This document shows positions 8,419-18,038 of a DNA stretch of 64,000 nt, in pieces; position 1 is the stretch's first letter; each line of letters opens with the position of its first letter. The notes beneath the pieces are model-generated. The model worked only from the letters and a program-made list of their open reading frames with translations. It made no database searches and had not been told where the DNA came from. Location: the NCBI RefSeq assembly GCF_014648495.1, contig NZ_BMRF01000017.1, forward strand, positions 110,730-174,729, given 5' to 3'. Both the position numbers and the translations under genes were made by a program. The stretch is from Actinomadura cremea (GTDB lineage: Bacteria; Actinomycetota; Actinomycetes; Streptosporangiales; Streptosporangiaceae).

Positions 8419-10697
8419 ACGGACCCGAGGAAGGACGCACGACTGTGTCATCCCCCGAACCGGCCGGGCTGCCCCTGGAGCGGAAGGTCGCGCTGCTGTC
8501 CGGCCGGAGCTACACCCGCACCACGGCGATCGACGAGGCGGAACTGCCCGCCGTCGCGCTGCTCGACGGGCCGAACGGGGTCCGCCGCCCCGGCGACTCC
8601 ACCGAGCACATCGACCCGCACCGCGCTCTGCCCGCCACGTGCTTCCCGCCCGCCGTGGCCGTCGCGTCGAGCTGGGACGCGGGCGTCGCGGCGCGCGTCG
8701 GCGCGGCGGTCGGACGGGAGGCGCGCGCCTTCGGCGCGGCCCTGTCGCTCGGACCGGGCGTCAACATCAAGCGGTCGCCGCTGTGCGGCCGGAACTTCGA
8801 GTACTACTCCGAGGATCCGCTGCTCGCGGGCGTCCTGGCCGCCGCGCACGTCCGGGCGCTGCAGGAACAGGGGCCGGGCGCGTCGGTGAAGCACTTCGCC
8901 GCCAACAACCAGGAGACCGGCCGCAAGGGCATCAGCGCGGACGTGGACGAGCGCACCCTGCGGGAGATCTATCTCGCCGCCTTCGAACGCGTGGTGCGGG
9001 AGGCCCGCCCGGCGACCGTGATGGCCTCCTACAACCGGATCAACGGCGTGCCCGCCTGCGAGAACCACTGGCTGCTCACCGAGGTGCTGCGGGACGAGTG
9101 GGGGTTCACGGGCGCGGTGATCTCGGACTGGGGCGCCGTCGGCGACCGGGTGGCGGCGCTGGCCGCCGGGCTCGACCTGTCCATGCCGGGCCCCGACGAG
9201 GACGGCGACGCCGAGATCGTCGCCGCCGTCCGGTCCGGCGGGCTGGATCCCGCGGTCGTCGACCGGGCCGCCGCGCGGGTGGCCGCGCTCGCCCGGAGGG
9301 CCGCTCCCGCGACGGGCGACGCCGACCTGGACGCACACCACGAGCTGGCCGTCGAGCTCGCCGCGGAGTCGGCGGTGCTGCTCCGCAACGAGCGGAACGT
9401 CCTCCCGCTCGACGGCGTCCGGACCATCGCGGTGATCGGCGAGTTCGCGGTGGAGCCGCGCTTCCAGGGCGGCGGCAGCGCGAACGTCCGGGCGACGCGC
9501 GTCGACGCCGCGCTGGAGGCGATGCGGGCGCTCGCCGCCGCCCGGAACGCGGCGGTCACCTACGCGGCCGGGTTCTCGCCGGACGGCGACGGCGATCCGG
9601 CGGCGCTGCGGGACGAGGCGGTCCGGGCCGCGCGGGCGGCCGACGTCGCGGTCGTCTTCGCCGGACTGCCCGAGGCCGCGGAGTGGGAGGGGACCGATCG
9701 CGCATCGCTGTCCATGCCGGACGGGCAGGTCGAGCTGATCCGCGCCACCGCGGCGGCCGCCCGCCGCACCGTGGTCGTCCTGTCGAACGGCGGTGTCGTC
9801 TCTCTGGAGGGCTGGCACGACGAGGTGGACGCGATCGTCGAGGGGTGGTTGCTCGGGCAGGGCGGCGGGCGCGCGATCGCCGACGTCCTGTTCGGGGTGG
9901 TGAACCCGTCCGGCCGTCTCGCGGAGACCGTGCCGCTGCGGCTCCAGGACCACCCGAGCTTCCTGAACTTTCCGGGCGAGCAGGGCCACGTCAGGTACGG
10001 CGAAGGCGTCCTGGTGGGCTACCGGTACTTCGAGACGGCCGAGGTGCCGGTCAGGTATCCGTTCGGGCACGGGCTCTCCTACACCTCGTTCGAGACCCGC
10101 GGCGTGCGCGCCGTCCCGGCGGGCCCGGACACGGCGGACGTCTCGGTCACCGTGGCCAACACCGGTGACCGCACGGGCAAGCACGTCGTGCAGGTCTACG
10201 TGGCCACCGGCGCGGGGCCCGTCCGGCGGCCCGCCCGCGAACTGCGGGCGTTCACGAAGGTCGAACTCCGGCCCGGGGAGACGACGACCGTGGAGTTCGC
10301 CCTGGACCGCCGGGCGTTCGCGTACTACGACGTCGTCCTCGGCGCGTGGACCGTCGCGCCGGGCGAGTACACGATCCAGATCGGGGAGAACGCCTCGACC
10401 GTCCTCGCGGAGTCCGCGGTGACGCTCACCGGCGATCGGGTCGACCCTCCGCTGTCGCTCGACTCGTCGCTCGACGACTGGCTCACCCATCCCGCCGTCG
10501 GCCCGGACGTCGTCCGGGAGCTGGCGGCGGGCAGGGGTGAGGAGACGGTACGGCAGGGGATGCGGACGCCCGAGTTCAGGATGATGTCCTCGATGCCGAT
10601 CCGGAAGTTCGTCAAGTACCACGCCCGCGACGTGAGCACCGGGACACTGGAACGGCTGCTGGAACGTCACGGGCTCACCGGGAGCGGACGTGCGTGA
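8415..10697 (+). CDS. GH3 family beta-glucosidase
   Basis: A 760-residue glycosidase with the GH3 layout. The (beta/alpha)8 domain contains KHFAANNQETGRKG and the nucleophile Asp in ISDWGAV (about residue 238). A second alpha/beta sandwich domain carries WEGTDRASLSMPDGQ, and the C-terminal fibronectin type III-like domain is introduced by RYPFGHGLSYTSF. A further 85-residue helical tail ends the protein, as in other actinobacterial members. No signal peptide is seen, so it is cytosolic. GTG 8415 overlaps the MFS stop and follows GGGAGG. GTG 8445 with upstream AAGGA is an alternative start that would remove ten residues. It has its own LacI-type operator. Confidence 0.9.
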   Translation: MNGPEEGRTTVSSPEPAGLPLERKVALLSGRSYTRTTAIDEAELPAVALLDGPNGVRRPGDSTEHIDPHRALPATCFPPAVAVASSWDAGVAARVGAAVGREARAFGAALSLGPGVNIKRSPLCGRNFEYYSEDPLLAGVLAAAHVRALQEQGPGASVKHFAANNQETGRKGISADVDERTLREIYLAAFERVVREARPATVMASYNRINGVPACENHWLLTEVLRDEWGFTGAVISDWGAVGDRVAALAAGLDLSMPGPDEDGDAEIVAAVRSGGLDPAVVDRAAARVAALARRAAPATGDADLDAHHELAVELAAESAVLLRNERNVLPLDGVRTIAVIGEFAVEPRFQGGGSANVRATRVDAALEAMRALAAARNAAVTYAAGFSPDGDGDPAALRDEAVRAARAADVAVVFAGLPEAAEWEGTDRASLSMPDGQVELIRATAAAARRTVVVLSNGGVVSLEGWHDEVDAIVEGWLLGQGGGRAIADVLFGVVNPSGRLAETVPLRLQDHPSFLNFPGEQGHVRYGEGVLVGYRYFETAEVPVRYPFGHGLSYTSFETRGVRAVPAGPDTADVSVTVANTGDRTGKHVVQVYVATGAGPVRRPARELRAFTKVELRPGETTTVEFALDRRAFAYYDVVLGAWTVAPGEYTIQIGENASTVLAESAVTLTGDRVDPPLSLDSSLDDWLTHPAVGPDVVRELAAGRGEETVRQGMRTPEFRMMSSMPIRKFVKYHARDVSTGTLERLLERHGLTGSGRA

Positions 10698-10740
10698 GCC
10701 GCACGGCCGGGCCGGGTTCATAGGTGATAGGAGCAGCCGA

Positions 10741-12531
10741 ATGCTGAAACCACGATCCACTCCCACCCGCGAGCAGGTGAACCTGGACGGCGTCTGGCGG
10801 TTCGCCCTCGACCGCGCCGCCGGACCCGAACCGTGGAACGGTCCGCTGGCCACGCGGCTGGAGGCCGCCGTCCCGGCGAGCTACAACGACCTGTTCACCG
10901 ACCCGGAGATCCGCGACCACGTGGGTTGGGTCTGGTATCAGCGGACGGTCCGCGTGCCGCGCGGCTGGACGGACGAGCGCGTCCTGCTCCGGGTCGACGC
11001 GGCCACCCACGAGGGGCGCGTCTACGTCGACGGCGTGCTCGTCGCCGAGCATGTCGGCGGCTACACGCCGTTCGAGGCCGACATCACCGAGCATGTGCGC
11101 GCCGGCGGCGAGTTCCGCCTCACGATCGGGGTGAACAACGAGCTGACGAACGTGACGATCCCGCCCGGCACGATCACCGTCACGCGGAGCGGCCGCCGCG
11201 AGCAGCAGTACAAGCACGACTTCTACAACTACGCGGGGCTGGCGCGTTCGGTCTGGCTCCACAGCGTGCCGCCGGTGCACATCACGGACGTCACGATCAC
11301 CACCGGCCTCGACGGCACGACCGGGACGGTCGGGTACTCGGTCGAGACCAACTCGGTCGCGCCCGTCCGCGTGCGGGCGCTCGACGCGGACGGCGCGGAG
11401 GTCGCAGCGAACGCGGGGGCGGACGGCGTCCTGCGGATCGACGGTGCGACGCCGTGGCGGCCGGGCGCCGCGTACCTGTACGAGCTGGTCGTGGAGGTGC
11501 TCGACGAGGGCGGGGACGGGGTCCTCGACGTCTACCGGGAGCCGTTCGGCGTCCGCACGGTCGAGGTGCGCGGCACCGAGTTCCTGATCAACGGTGAGCC
11601 GTTCTACTTCACCGGGTTCGGCAAGCACGAGGACACGCCCGTGCGCGGCAAGGGGCACGACAACGCCTATCTCGTCCACGACTTCCAGCTCCTGGACTGG
11701 ATCGGCGCGAACTCCTTCCGCACCTCCCACTACCCGTACGCGGAGGAGGTGCTGGAGTTCGCCGACCGGCACGGCGTCGTCGTCATCGACGAGACCGCGG
11801 CCGTCGGGCTCAACCTGGCCGTCCAGGGCGGGCTCACCGGGCGCCCGCACGACCCCACCTGGGCGCCGGAGACGTTCGGCGAGGCCACCCGGGCCGCGCA
11901 CGCCCGGCACCTGCGGGAACTGATCGCCCGCGACAAGAACCACCCGAGCGTCGTGATGTGGTGCCTGGCCAACGAGTCCTCGTCCGCCGAGAGGGGCGCG
12001 CGCGAGTATTTCGAGCCGCTGGTGGACCTGGTTCGCGAGCTCGACCCGACCCGCCCGCTCACCCACACCGCCTGGCTGGGCGCGACCGGCGACAACGACC
12101 TCATCGCCGACCTCTTCGACGTCGTGACCGTGAACCGCTACTACGGCTGGTACATCGCCAACGGCGACCTCGAGACGGCCGAGGAGTACCTGGAGCACGA
12201 CCTGCGCGGCTGGGTGGAGAAGTTCGGCAAGCCCGTCATGATGGGCGAGTACGGCGCCGACACCATGCCGGGCCTGCACTCGGTGTGGGACGTCCCCTGG
12301 ACGGAGGAGTACCAGCGGGCCTACTTCGAGATGAACCACCGGGTGTTCGACCGGTTCGAGGCGTTCGTCGGCGAGCACGTCTGGAACTTCGCCGACTTCG
12401 CGACGTCCAACGGCGTCCACCGCGTGGACGGCAACAAGAAGGGCGTGTTCACCCGCGACCGGCGGCCGAAGCAAGCCGCGCACGCGCTCCGGGCACGCTG
12501 GCAGGGACTGAACGGCCGGAAACCGAGGTGA
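10741..12531 (+). CDS. uidA: GH2 beta-glucuronidase
   Basis: A 596-residue GH2 enzyme with jelly-roll, immunoglobulin-like and TIM-barrel domains. The acid/base glutamate is residue 412 (CLANES) and the nucleophile residue 503 (MMGEYGADTMPGLH), almost the same positions as in E. coli GUS. Near the end, NKKGVFTRDRRPK (from residue 565) carries the N-x-K pair that binds the glucuronate carboxylate and separates glucuronidases from galactosidases. It releases D-glucuronate from beta-glucuronides in the cytosol. AGGAG at 10729-10733 supports ATG 10741. The uronate isomerase and UxuB-like genes downstream give the product a fate. Confidence 0.92.
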   Translation: MLKPRSTPTREQVNLDGVWRFALDRAAGPEPWNGPLATRLEAAVPASYNDLFTDPEIRDHVGWVWYQRTVRVPRGWTDERVLLRVDAATHEGRVYVDGVLVAEHVGGYTPFEADITEHVRAGGEFRLTIGVNNELTNVTIPPGTITVTRSGRREQQYKHDFYNYAGLARSVWLHSVPPVHITDVTITTGLDGTTGTVGYSVETNSVAPVRVRALDADGAEVAANAGADGVLRIDGATPWRPGAAYLYELVVEVLDEGGDGVLDVYREPFGVRTVEVRGTEFLINGEPFYFTGFGKHEDTPVRGKGHDNAYLVHDFQLLDWIGANSFRTSHYPYAEEVLEFADRHGVVVIDETAAVGLNLAVQGGLTGRPHDPTWAPETFGEATRAAHARHLRELIARDKNHPSVVMWCLANESSSAERGAREYFEPLVDLVRELDPTRPLTHTAWLGATGDNDLIADLFDVVTVNRYYGWYIANGDLETAEEYLEHDLRGWVEKFGKPVMMGEYGADTMPGLHSVWDVPWTEEYQRAYFEMNHRVFDRFEAFVGEHVWNFADFATSNGVHRVDGNKKGVFTRDRRPKQAAHALRARWQGLNGRKPR

Positions 12532-12536
12532 CCACG

Positions 12537-13382
12537 ATGCTGCCCGTGCTGACCGGGGAGGACGCGCGGGACGCCGACCGCGCGGGCGCGCTGCTGCGCA
12601 CGTCCGGACGGCTCGCCGTGGCGTTCTCCGGCGGCGTGGACTCCTCGGTGCTGCTCGCGATCGCCGTCCGGGAACTGGGCCCGGCCCGGGTGCTGGCCGT
12701 GCTCGGTGTCTCGCCCAGCCTCGCGGCGGACGAGCGGAGCGCGGCGCACGAGGTCGCCGCGCACGTCGGCGCGGCCGTGGTGGAGGTCGAGACCCGCGAA
12801 GGCGACGCGCCCGCCTACCGCGCCAACGGCCCCGACCGGTGCTTCCACTGCAAGGACGAGCTGTTCGTGCGGATCTCGGCGGACGTCGCGGCGGCGCACG
12901 GCGTCACCGCCGTCGCCTACGGGGAGAACGCCGACGACGCGCGCCGCCCGGACCGTCCCGGCGCCCAAGCCGCGGCGGAGCACCGGGTGCTGCGCCCGCT
13001 GGCCGACGCGGGCCTCGGCAAGGCGGCGGTCCGCCGGATCGCCGCCGCGTTCGGCCTGCCGTCGGCGGACAAACCGGCCGCCCCGTGCCTGGCGTCCCGG
13101 ATCCCGCACTTCGCGGAGGTCACCCCGGCGAAGCTGGCGCAGGTGGAGGAGGCCGAGCGGGCGCTGCGGCGGCTGGGGCTGCGCGACTGCCGGGTCCGGC
13201 ATCACGGCGAGGTGGCCCGCATCGAGGTGCCGGTCGGCGACATCGCGCGGCTGGCGGGCGAACTGCGCGCGGACGTCCTGGCGGCGGTGCGGCGGGCCGG
13301 GTTCCGCATGGTCGCGGTCGACCTGGCCGGCATCCAGTCGGGGGCGTTCACGCTGCCGCTGGTGGAGGCTCGGCATGGCTGA
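12537..13382 (+). CDS. larE: LarE, ATP-dependent sacrificial sulfur transferase
   Basis: A 281-residue PP-loop protein of nickel-pincer nucleotide (NPN) cofactor synthesis. The PP-loop SGGVDSS starts at residue 31, CFHCK at residue 102, and the cysteine equivalent to the sacrificial Cys176 of Lactobacillus plantarum LarE is residue 184 in APCLASRIP. The known reaction adenylates the pyridinium dicarboxylate mononucleotide made by LarB and inserts sulfur from that cysteine. It follows the glucuronidase gene by 5 bases and overlaps larB by 8, so it is part of a sugar-catabolic operon rather than a lactate locus. Confidence 0.92.
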   Translation: MLPVLTGEDARDADRAGALLRTSGRLAVAFSGGVDSSVLLAIAVRELGPARVLAVLGVSPSLAADERSAAHEVAAHVGAAVVEVETREGDAPAYRANGPDRCFHCKDELFVRISADVAAAHGVTAVAYGENADDARRPDRPGAQAAAEHRVLRPLADAGLGKAAVRRIAAAFGLPSADKPAAPCLASRIPHFAEVTPAKLAQVEEAERALRRLGLRDCRVRHHGEVARIEVPVGDIARLAGELRADVLAAVRRAGFRMVAVDLAGIQSGAFTLPLVEARHG

Positions 13383-14061
13383 CGAGTGGCGCCCGCCGGA
13401 GTCGTTCGCCCGGCTCGACCACGACCGGACGGCGCGCCGCGGCTACCCGGAGGCGGTGTACTGCGAGGGCAAAACTCCGGAACAGGTGCGCGCCATCGCC
13501 GCGCGACTGCGCGAACGCGGGGACGGGAGCGGGGGCGACGTCGCGCTGTTCACGCGCGCCGGCCCGGAGCACGCGCGGGCGGTGACCGCCGAGTTGCCGG
13601 ACGCCCGCCACGAACCCGACGCGCGGCTGCTGGTGTGGCCGTCCGAGCCCCCGGAGCCGTCCGGCGGGCGCGTGGTCGTGCTGGCGGCGGGCACCTCCGA
13701 CCTGCCGGTGGCGCGCGAGGCCGAGCTGACCGCGCGCCACCTCGGCCGTTCGTGCGAGCTGGCCGTGGACGTGGGCGTCGCGGGGCTGCACCGCGTCCTC
13801 GGCCTCCTCGGCGCGCTTCGCGCCGCCCGCGCGATCGTCGTGGCGGCGGGCATGGACGGGGCGCTGGCGAGCGTGGTCGCGGGCCTGGTGCCCGCGCCGG
13901 TCGTCGCGGTGCCGACGTCCGTGGGATACGGCGCGGCGTTCGGCGGGCTGGCGCCGCTGCTGTCGATGCTCAACGCGTGCGCCCCGGGCGTGGCGGTGGT
14001 CAACATCGACAACGGGTACGGTGCCGGGCACCTGGCCGCCCAGATCGCGGCCCCGCACTGA
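13375..14061 (+). CDS. larB: LarB, NaAD carboxylase/hydrolase for NPN cofactor
   Basis: A 228-residue protein of the LarB/PurE-like family. The N-terminal part has FARLDHDRTARRGYPEAVYCEGKTPEQV, quoted here only as family-typical: residues RGYPE and GKTPEQ are hallmarks. The C-terminal PurE-like half includes AAGTSDLPVA, AAGMDGALASVVAGL and VPTSVGYG. It carboxylates and hydrolyses nicotinic acid adenine dinucleotide in the first NPN step. It is the last gene of the plus-strand run and converges with larC with only 15 bases between stop codons. Confidence 0.92.
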   Translation: MADEWRPPESFARLDHDRTARRGYPEAVYCEGKTPEQVRAIAARLRERGDGSGGDVALFTRAGPEHARAVTAELPDARHEPDARLLVWPSEPPEPSGGRVVVLAAGTSDLPVAREAELTARHLGRSCELAVDVGVAGLHRVLGLLGALRAARAIVVAAGMDGALASVVAGLVPAPVVAVPTSVGYGAAFGGLAPLLSMLNACAPGVAVVNIDNGYGAGHLAAQIAAPH

Positions 14062-14076
14062 GCGGATCTCGTCGAG

Positions 14077-15297
14077 TCACCCGGGCGGGCCCGCCTCCAG
14101 GTCCCGCGGTGCCGGTTCGCCGTGCGCGAGCCCGGCGGCGTGCGCGGCGGCGACGGCGGCGTCGAGGACCGCGCGGACGGGGACGCCGCGTTCGGCGGCG
14201 AGGCGGGCGGCGTCCTCGAACTCGGGGGCCGCCTGCACGATGCGGCCGTCCCGGTGCCCCACCTTGATCGGCAGCCGCGCGCCGAGGACGTCCACCCGCG
14301 CCCAGCCGCGCCGCAGCGTCGCCTTGCGGACGGCCCGCTCTCGGACGCCGAGCGTGCTGGTCAGCCGGAACACCGCCGTCCGCAGCCCGTCCGCCCGTCC
14401 GGGCGGGCTCAGCACGCACAGCGTGTGCGCCGGACGTCCCTTCTTCATCAGGACGGGGACGAGCCACGCGTCGGACGCCCCCGCCTCCAGCAGGGACGCC
14501 AGGACTCCCGGCCACACGCGGGGGTCGAGGTCGTCGACGTTGGCCTCCAGGACGACCGCTTCGGCCACCGTCGACTCGTCCTCGGCGGCACCGAGGAGGA
14601 CGCGCACGACGTTGGGCCGTCCGGGGGTGTCGCGGGAACCGGCGCCGACGCCCGTCGCCTCGAGCCGCATGGGCGGCGGTCCGGGCGCCTCACGGGCGAG
14701 CACGGCGAGGAGCGCCATGCCGGTGGGCGTGGCCAGTTCGCCGTCGCCGCCCGCGCGGACGCGCCGTCCGGCCGCCAGTTCGGCGACCGCGGGCACGGGC
14801 ACCGGCAGGTCGCCGTGCGCGGTCGCGACGCGGCCGGCGCCGACGGCGACCGGGCCCGCGGCGACGTCGGTCACCGACAGATCGTGGAAGGCCGCGCAGA
14901 CCCCGACGACGTCCGCGATGGAGTCCCACGCGCCGACCTCGTGGAAGGCGACGTCGTCGGCGGCGACGCCGTGCACGCGCCCCTCGGCTGCGGCGAGCCG
15001 CCCGAACACCGCCAGCGCGTCCTCGCGCACCCGGGCCGGAAGGTCGGCTCGGGCCAGCAGCCGCCGCACGTCGGGCCACGTTCGGTGCGGGTGGTCGTCC
15101 TCGCCCGGGACCACCCGGACGCGCGCCGCCCGCATCCCGGCCCGCGTCACCTCCTCGCGCACGAGCCGAACCTCGCCCGGGACGACCGCCTCCACCGCGG
15201 CCCGGACGGGCGCGAGCGCGGCGCCCGCGTCGAGCAGGGCGGCCAGCAGCATGTCCCCCGCGACGCCGGCCGACGCGTCGATCCACGCGGTCCGCAT
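14077..15297 (-). CDS. larC: LarC, nickel chelatase for NPN cofactor
   Basis: A 406-residue protein that inserts nickel into the dithiocarboxylate nucleotide, the last NPN step. The N-terminus WIDASAGVAGDMLLAALLDAG, FHEVGAWDSIADVVG, and LEANVDDLDPR are LarC family motifs. In L. plantarum the gene is read through a programmed frameshift (larC1/larC2). Here it is one uninterrupted frame. ATG 15297 lies four bases after the larA stop, so larA-larC form one minus-strand operon. Confidence 0.92.
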   Translation of the reverse strand: MRTAWIDASAGVAGDMLLAALLDAGAALAPVRAAVEAVVPGEVRLVREEVTRAGMRAARVRVVPGEDDHPHRTWPDVRRLLARADLPARVREDALAVFGRLAAAEGRVHGVAADDVAFHEVGAWDSIADVVGVCAAFHDLSVTDVAAGPVAVGAGRVATAHGDLPVPVPAVAELAAGRRVRAGGDGELATPTGMALLAVLAREAPGPPPMRLEATGVGAGSRDTPGRPNVVRVLLGAAEDESTVAEAVVLEANVDDLDPRVWPGVLASLLEAGASDAWLVPVLMKKGRPAHTLCVLSPPGRADGLRTAVFRLTSTLGVRERAVRKATLRRGWARVDVLGARLPIKVGHRDGRIVQAAPEFEDAARLAAERGVPVRAVLDAAVAAAHAAGLAHGEPAPRDLEAGPPG

Positions 15298-15301
15298 CTG
15301 C

Positions 15302-16531
<1,230 letters not shown>

Positions 16532-16584
16532 GGCGACAGCCGACCACGCCCGCGCTCCGGCGGGCAACCGCGCGCGGCAACACA

Positions 16585-16624
16585 TGGCAACCCATTGCCG
16601 CACGCGTCGGCCGCCGACGACCAT
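16585..16624 (+). promoter_or_regulatory. LacI-type operator (site 3) in the larA/uxaC divergent region
   Basis: TGGCAACCCATTGCCG (16585-16600) is the third copy of the operator. On the plus strand TTGCCG (16595-16600) and GACCAT (16619-16624) form -35 and -10 elements 18 bases apart, matching site 2. The A of the uxaC ATG (16632) is 7 bases after the -10 box and no ribosome-binding site is seen, so the uxaC transcript is probably leaderless. On the minus strand TTGCC occurs three times (TTGCCA, TTGCCG, TTGCCC) and could supply larA -35 elements, but no clear -10 is visible. Confidence 0.65.
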
Positions 16625-16631
16625 TCGGCAC

Positions 16632-18038
16632 ATGCCGATCCATCTGCATCCCGACCGGCTCCTGCCCGCCGACCCCGGCGTGCGGGCCCTGGCGCGGCGG
16701 CTCTACGACTCCGTCCGGGGGCTCGCGATCCTGTCGCCGCACGGTCACGTCGACGCGCGGCTGCTGGTCGAGGACGAACCGTTCGGCGACCCGGCGAGCC
16801 TGCTGATCTCGCCGGACCACTACGTCACCCGGCTGCTGCACGCCGCGGGCGTCCCGCTGCACGACCTGGGCGTGGGGCGCGGCCCGCTGTCCGAGAGCGA
16901 GGCCCGGACGGCGTGGCGGCGGCTGTGCGAGCACTGGCCGATCTTCCGCGGGACGCCCGTCCGGTACTGGCTGGAGGCGGAGCTGGGCGAGGTCTTCGGC
17001 GTCGAGGACCGTCCCGGCCCGGACACCGCCGACCGGATCTACGACCGGATCGCCGAGCGGCTCGCGGAACCGGCCTTCCGGCCGCGCGCGCTGTTCGGCC
17101 GCTTCGGCATCGAAGTGCTCGCCACGACCGATGATCCCTGCGACGACCTCGCCGCGCACCGGGTCCTCGCCGACGATCCCACCTGGCGGGCGCGGGTCGT
17201 CCCGACGTTCCGTCCCGACCGCTACCTGGAGCCGGGCCGGGACGGCTGGGCCAAGGCGGTCATGCGGCTGGGCGAGGCCGCCGACACCGACACGTCCGGT
17301 TACGCCGGGTACGTCCGGGCCCTGGAGGCGCGGCGCCGCTACTTCGCCGAGCACGGCGCGACGTCCGCCGACCACAGCCACGCGGACGTCCGCACGGACC
17401 CGCTGGCGTTCTGGGACGCCGACCGCATCTACCGCGCCGCCCTCGCCGGAACCGCGACGAAGGCGGAGACGCTGGCGTTCCGGCGGCACATGCTGCTGGA
17501 GATGGCCCGCATGTCGTGCGAGGACGGCCTCGTGATGACGCTGCACCCGGCCGTGCGCCGCAACCACCACCCGCCGACCCTGCACCGCTACGGCCCCGAC
17601 ACCGGCCACGACATCCCCCTGCGCGCCGAGTTCACCGACGCGCTCCGTCCGCTGCTGGAACGGTACGGGACCGCGGACGGCTTCCGGCTCGTGCTGTTCA
17701 CCATCGACGAGACGGCGTTCTCCCGGGAGATCGCGCCGCTGGCCGGGTTCTACCCGTCCGTGTACGCCGGGGCTCCCTGGTGGTTCCTCGACGCGCCCGA
17801 CGCGATCCGCCGGTTCCAGCGGTCCGTCACCGAGACCGCCGGGCTCTCCCGCACCACCGGATTCGTCGACGACACCCGCGCCTTCTGCTCCATCCCGGCC
17901 CGGCACGACATGTCCCGCCGCCTGGACAGCGGGTTCCTCGCCGAACTGGTGGCCGAGCACCGCCTGACCGAGGACGAGGCGTTCGAGACGGCCGCGGAAC
18001 TGGTGACCGTGAATCCGCGCCGGGCGTTCAAGCTGTGA
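16632..18038 (+). CDS. uxaC: Uronate (glucuronate) isomerase
   Basis: A 468-residue member of the amidohydrolase-fold uronate isomerases, converting D-glucuronate to D-fructuronate (or galacturonate to tagaturonate). The metal-binding H-x-H is His37-Gly-His39 (SPHGHVD). LFGRFGIEVLATTDDPCDDL, HPAVRRNHHP and the C-terminal DDTRAFCSIPARHD are family segments. The GTG of the next gene overlaps its stop, so uxaC-uxuB form an operon. It acts on the glucuronate released by the GH2 enzyme upstream. Leaderless translation is likely from the position of the -10 box. Confidence 0.92.
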   Translation: MPIHLHPDRLLPADPGVRALARRLYDSVRGLAILSPHGHVDARLLVEDEPFGDPASLLISPDHYVTRLLHAAGVPLHDLGVGRGPLSESEARTAWRRLCEHWPIFRGTPVRYWLEAELGEVFGVEDRPGPDTADRIYDRIAERLAEPAFRPRALFGRFGIEVLATTDDPCDDLAAHRVLADDPTWRARVVPTFRPDRYLEPGRDGWAKAVMRLGEAADTDTSGYAGYVRALEARRRYFAEHGATSADHSHADVRTDPLAFWDADRIYRAALAGTATKAETLAFRRHMLLEMARMSCEDGLVMTLHPAVRRNHHPPTLHRYGPDTGHDIPLRAEFTDALRPLLERYGTADGFRLVLFTIDETAFSREIAPLAGFYPSVYAGAPWWFLDAPDAIRRFQRSVTETAGLSRTTGFVDDTRAFCSIPARHDMSRRLDSGFLAELVAEHRLTEDEAFETAAELVTVNPRRAFKL

